Assembly (NCBI GenBank): GCA_937967535.1
Contig: CALCMV010000310.1
Location: 1-6,742, forward strand
Source of the DNA: an uncultured Saprospiraceae bacterium
Lineage (GTDB): Bacteria > Bacteroidota > Bacteroidia > Chitinophagales > Saprospiraceae
Direction of reading: 5' to 3'
DNA: 6,742 bases
In this document: positions 4,748-6,742 of the stretch, piece by piece
Layout of the letters: the number at the start of each line of letters is the position of its first letter
How positions within the stretch are numbered: the first letter of the stretch is position 1
Made by a program: the position numbers and the translations under genes
Notes under the pieces: model-generated
What the model was told of the DNA's origin: nothing
Databases searched by the model: none
Seen by the model: only the letters and a program-made list of their open reading frames with translations

Positions 4748-6199
4748 TTATTTAGTCATTCTACTTGCTATTTCCGCTAAAGCGGCTAAGATCGCTTTTT
4801 CGAGATATTTTTCAATATTTTTCTTTTTGTTATTCATATCTCCCATAAGAGAAATGACATGTGGTGGGATATTCAATTGGTTTACATTACTAAAAGTATT
4901 TATATCTGAAATAAAAAAAGGAGCAATTGCGATAGTATTTCCATCAAAACCAAAATGATGAAGTTCTATATTTATTATATACTTTACTTTTGGTAATATA
5001 TTAACTTCAAGGTAAAGTGCTATTTTCGATAGGAGTCTGTCGTAATGATATTTATACTTTTTAGAATACTCAATGATATGATTGCTACCTGTATCAATAG
5101 CATCAGATAAAGATAGTTTTATATCATTATTTTTATTATCTAATAAAGAAATATGAGTTTGTAGTATTGATTTGCAATAATTATATATGATTATTTTATT
5201 AGCCTCTAAGGTTTCGTCATTATTTTTCATTCCATTCTTTGCCCAATTTTTAACCCTTTGAACAAAAAATTTCTGCATCTCATCCAATGAATCACTTGAC
5301 ATTTCTTTAAGATGCAATGCCTTTTCAATATTTCGCTTTTGAATTTCACCAAAATATTCAACTAACTTTTGTGGCTGTCCTTTATCAGCTTTTTCTAAGG
5401 CATTCAAATATTTCACCCTTCTTTCTTGTCTCAATACTGTAAGCGGAAAAAGGTTAAATTTGATAAGTACTAAACTTGCGAGCAACCTTGCTACTCTACC
5501 ATTTCCGTCTTGAAAAGGATGAATCAAAGTAAAAGCATGGTGTAGCCAAGAAGCAATAATCAAGGGGTGTTTTTCTTGTTTCAAAAGTTTGTTGTAGGTA
5601 TTGATGAGTTTGTCTATTTCGGAGCTAACCAATTTAGGCGGACAATACAATATTTTAACCCCATTTGATGTCGGATTATTTTCGTATTCTTTATAAACGC
5701 CATGTTTGAGTTCTACTTTAACTTTATCTCCAAATTGATTTATAACATTATGATAATCTTGGTGTTTGGTAACTATTTGATGTAATTTTTTTATAAATAA
5801 AGCGGTCATTTTACGGTTTTCTTTCACTGTTTCAAAAACAAATTCAACGGCTTCCAAATGAGTATTTAAATAATTAATCAAATCAAATTCAGCAACATTA
5901 GTATCACCATAACTCAAATAAGTCTCCTCAAAACCACCCTTTATAAAAGTCTCCGTAATCCCTTTTTTCAAATCATACAAACCTTCTATCACACCCGTTT
6001 CGATGGCATGTTCACGCTTGAGTTCTTCCAAAAATTGTTTGTATTCCAGCGATCCTTCTTCCAAAACCACCCTTCGTCGAAACCACGAAGCCGAAATATC
6101 ATCCAATACAGAAGTGTCGCAGGTTGCCCATTCCTCACCAAAGGTAATAGGTTTCCATAAGCGATATTCCTTTTTTTCTGTATTCAATGTATTATTCAT
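4748..6199 (-). CDS. Fic family protein (predicted AMP-transferase) with unrecognised C-terminal region
   Basis: A 483-residue protein. The Fic core motif HPFQDGNGR is complete at 227-235: His227 (catalytic base), Asp231 (metal) and the GNGR anion hole that holds ATP phosphates. Fic enzymes move AMP from ATP onto a hydroxyl of a target protein. Upstream, TGVIEG (Thr68 to Gly73) fits the inhibitory motif [ST]xxxE[GN], with Glu72 as the likely blocking residue, so this is a self-inhibited class II Fic rather than a Fic/antitoxin pair. Residues 184-189 (LYCPPK) resemble the conserved substrate-flap region before the core. Residues from about 300 to 483 match nothing I recognise, and I see no clear winged helix of the kind many such proteins end with. 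There is no signal peptide. G+C falls across the gene: 25/60 at 6001-6060 and 22/60 at 5521-5580, but 10/60 at 5101-5160 and 15/60 at 4801-4860. The ATG at 6199 gives a normal N-terminus (the YRLWKP part is typical). It may be co-transcribed with the Fe-S gene 50 bases downstream. The target is unknown. Confidence 0.9.
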   Translation of the reverse strand: MNNTLNTEKKEYRLWKPITFGEEWATCDTSVLDDISASWFRRRVVLEEGSLEYKQFLEELKREHAIETGVIEGLYDLKKGITETFIKGGFEETYLSYGDTNVAEFDLINYLNTHLEAVEFVFETVKENRKMTALFIKKLHQIVTKHQDYHNVINQFGDKVKVELKHGVYKEYENNPTSNGVKILYCPPKLVSSEIDKLINTYNKLLKQEKHPLIIASWLHHAFTLIHPFQDGNGRVARLLASLVLIKFNLFPLTVLRQERRVKYLNALEKADKGQPQKLVEYFGEIQKRNIEKALHLKEMSSDSLDEMQKFFVQRVKNWAKNGMKNNDETLEANKIIIYNYCKSILQTHISLLDNKNNDIKLSLSDAIDTGSNHIIEYSKKYKYHYDRLLSKIALYLEVNILPKVKYIINIELHHFGFDGNTIAIAPFFISDINTFSNVNQLNIPPHVISLMGDMNNKKKNIEKYLEKAILAALAEIASRMTK

Positions 6200-6262
6200 T
6201 TTTGGCAGTAAAAATTTTGTGTAAATGTACGCAATTTACCCAACAAAATTACGCTAAAATTG

Positions 6263-6281
6263 GTTTCAATGATAGTGAAAC
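6263..6281. promoter_or_regulatory. short dyad upstream of Fic
   Basis: GTTTCA (6263-6268) and TGAAAC (6276-6281) are perfect inverted 6-mers around a 7-base spacer, 63 bases before the Fic ATG. The size and spacing suit a dimeric repressor site. Its right arm overlaps the start of the large hairpin, so it could equally be part of that element. On the minus strand TACATTTA (6226-6219) is one base off the TAnnTTTG element, but no TTG stands at the right distance. Confidence 0.3.
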
Positions 6282-6345
6282 GTAAAACGATTTTGCAAAT
6301 CGTCACGCTTGGAATGAACGATTTACAAAATCGTTTTACGTTATC
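6271..6345. repeat. long nested inverted repeat between divergent genes
   Basis: Positions 6279-6303 pair with 6318-6342 over 25 positions with one mismatch (6296/6325, which is a G-U pair in minus-strand RNA), around a 14-base loop. GATA/TATC at 6271-6274 and 6342-6345 offers an alternative outer closure. Each arm is itself a small palindrome: ACGATTT-TGC-AAATCGT (6287-6303) and ACGATTT-ACA-AAATCGT (6318-6334). So it can fold as one long hairpin or two short ones. It fills the 168-base gap between the Fic and epimerase starts, where it could form a cruciform or bind a protein affecting both promoters. There is no T-tract. Confidence 0.85.
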
Positions 6346-6367
6346 AATAAACACCAAGATACGAATT

Positions 6368-6742
6368 ATGAATAAAAAAATCATCATCGCCGGCGGCAGC
6401 GGATTTTTAGGTCAACATCTTCGCGCTTACTTTTCCAATCTCGGTTACGAAATCATCATATTGAGTCGTGGCAAGTCGCAGGGTGTATTTCGTCAGTGGG
6501 ATGCCAAGACGCTCGGCGCATGGGCTACGGAACTCGAAGGCGCACAGGCACTTATCAATATGACGGGGCGCACAGTGGACTGCCGTTATAACGAAAAAAA
6601 CAAAGCACAAATACTCAATAGTCGCATTGACAGTACGCGCATATTGGGCGAAGCGGTACGTGCGTGTACGCAGCCGCCTAAGTTCTGGTTCAACTCCTCT
6701 ACTGCTACCATTTACCAACACACCGAAGGCGACGCGCCCGCA
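6368..6742 (+). CDS. TIGR01777/SDR39U1-type epimerase-like protein, N-terminal part
   Basis: 125 codons are open from the ATG at 6368 to the window end, with no stop; the family is usually about 300 residues, so the rest lies outside. It is an atypical/extended short-chain dehydrogenase with a Rossmann fold: the nucleotide loop GGSGFLG has the G9-x2-G12-x2-G15 pattern, and the Ser33-Arg34 after strand 2 (IILSRG) suggests NADP(H). Further family marks are INMTGRTVDCRY (63-74), SRIDSTRILGEAV (85-97) and FNSSTATIYQH (108-118), which resemble the AG.SV..RW, SR..ST..L..A and S.AT.Y segments of this family. Ser110/Ser111 and Tyr116 may correspond to the active site, but substrates of this family are poorly known (E. 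coli YfcH belongs to it). The gene is divergent from Fic and G+C-richer, so the two are probably unrelated in function. The start is clear: the Rossmann strand begins at residue 4. Confidence 0.9.
   Translation, partial: MNKKIIIAGGSGFLGQHLRAYFSNLGYEIIILSRGKSQGVFRQWDAKTLGAWATELEGAQALINMTGRTVDCRYNEKNKAQILNSRIDSTRILGEAVRACTQPPKFWFNSSTATIYQHTEGDAPA

Noticed and set aside
3369..6199. Fic plus Fe-S plus 167-residue protein as a new defence or toxin system
   Set aside because: The Fe-S/167-residue pair is, from memory, a housekeeping neighbour pair in Bacteroidota, and Fic carries its own inhibitory motif; proximity alone does not support a joint system.
6196..6387. Minus-strand reading frame of 63 codons upstream of Fic
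   Set aside because: It is a translation of the intergenic hairpin and overlaps the start of the epimerase gene on the other strand.
6407..6721. Minus-strand reading frame of 104 codons
   Set aside because: It is antisense to the epimerase-like gene, whose family motifs are unambiguous on the plus strand.

Overview
The window looks like a piece of a Bacteroidota chromosome. Four things point there: two lipoproteins with short signal peptides, no clear Shine-Dalgarno sequences before the starts, one good match to the Bacteroidota -7 promoter element TAnnTTTG, and a 167-residue protein of a family I know only from that phylum, next to its usual (Fe-S)-binding neighbour. Base composition is uneven. 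Hand-counted 60-base lines run from about 17% G+C (5101-5160, in the Fic gene) to 60% (4021-4080, in the Fe-S gene). The genus cannot be fixed from this.

Layout, left to right. Positions 1-232 hold no gene, only short AAGTNN hexamer repeats, an AT-rich hairpin and a 19-bp inverted repeat. Six genes then run on the minus strand. In the direction of transcription (right to left) they are: a Fic-domain AMP-transferase with an unrecognised AT-rich C-terminal region (6199-4748), a CCG-domain (Fe-S)-binding oxidoreductase subunit (4697-3921), its small conserved partner commonly labelled 'ABC transporter ATPase' (3872-3369), a 70-residue cysteine-rich lipoprotein (3107-2895), a multi-membrane-span GT-C glycosyltransferase (2821-1145, TTG start), and a lipoprotein made of exactly seven 34-residue TPR units (1063-233). 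On the far right a TIGR01777/SDR39U1-type epimerase-like gene starts on the plus strand at 6368 and runs off the window.

Fic, Fe-S protein and the 167-residue protein are close enough (50 and 48 bases apart) to share a transcript. The Fe-S/167-residue pair is the conserved unit, and Fic looks like an added neighbour. The lipoprotein, glycosyltransferase and TPR genes are separated by a terminator candidate and a promoter candidate, so they are probably separate units. They share a cell-envelope theme but no demonstrable pathway.

The most unusual part of the window is its intergenic DNA: a perfect 44-bp palindrome one base after a stop codon, a long nested hairpin between the divergent Fic and epimerase genes that uses the same 7-mer ends as the palindrome, a 19-bp inverted repeat, and short tandem repeats at both ends of the Fe-S gene. 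I see no convincing new multi-gene system. The best leads are the Fic C-terminal region and the palindrome family.
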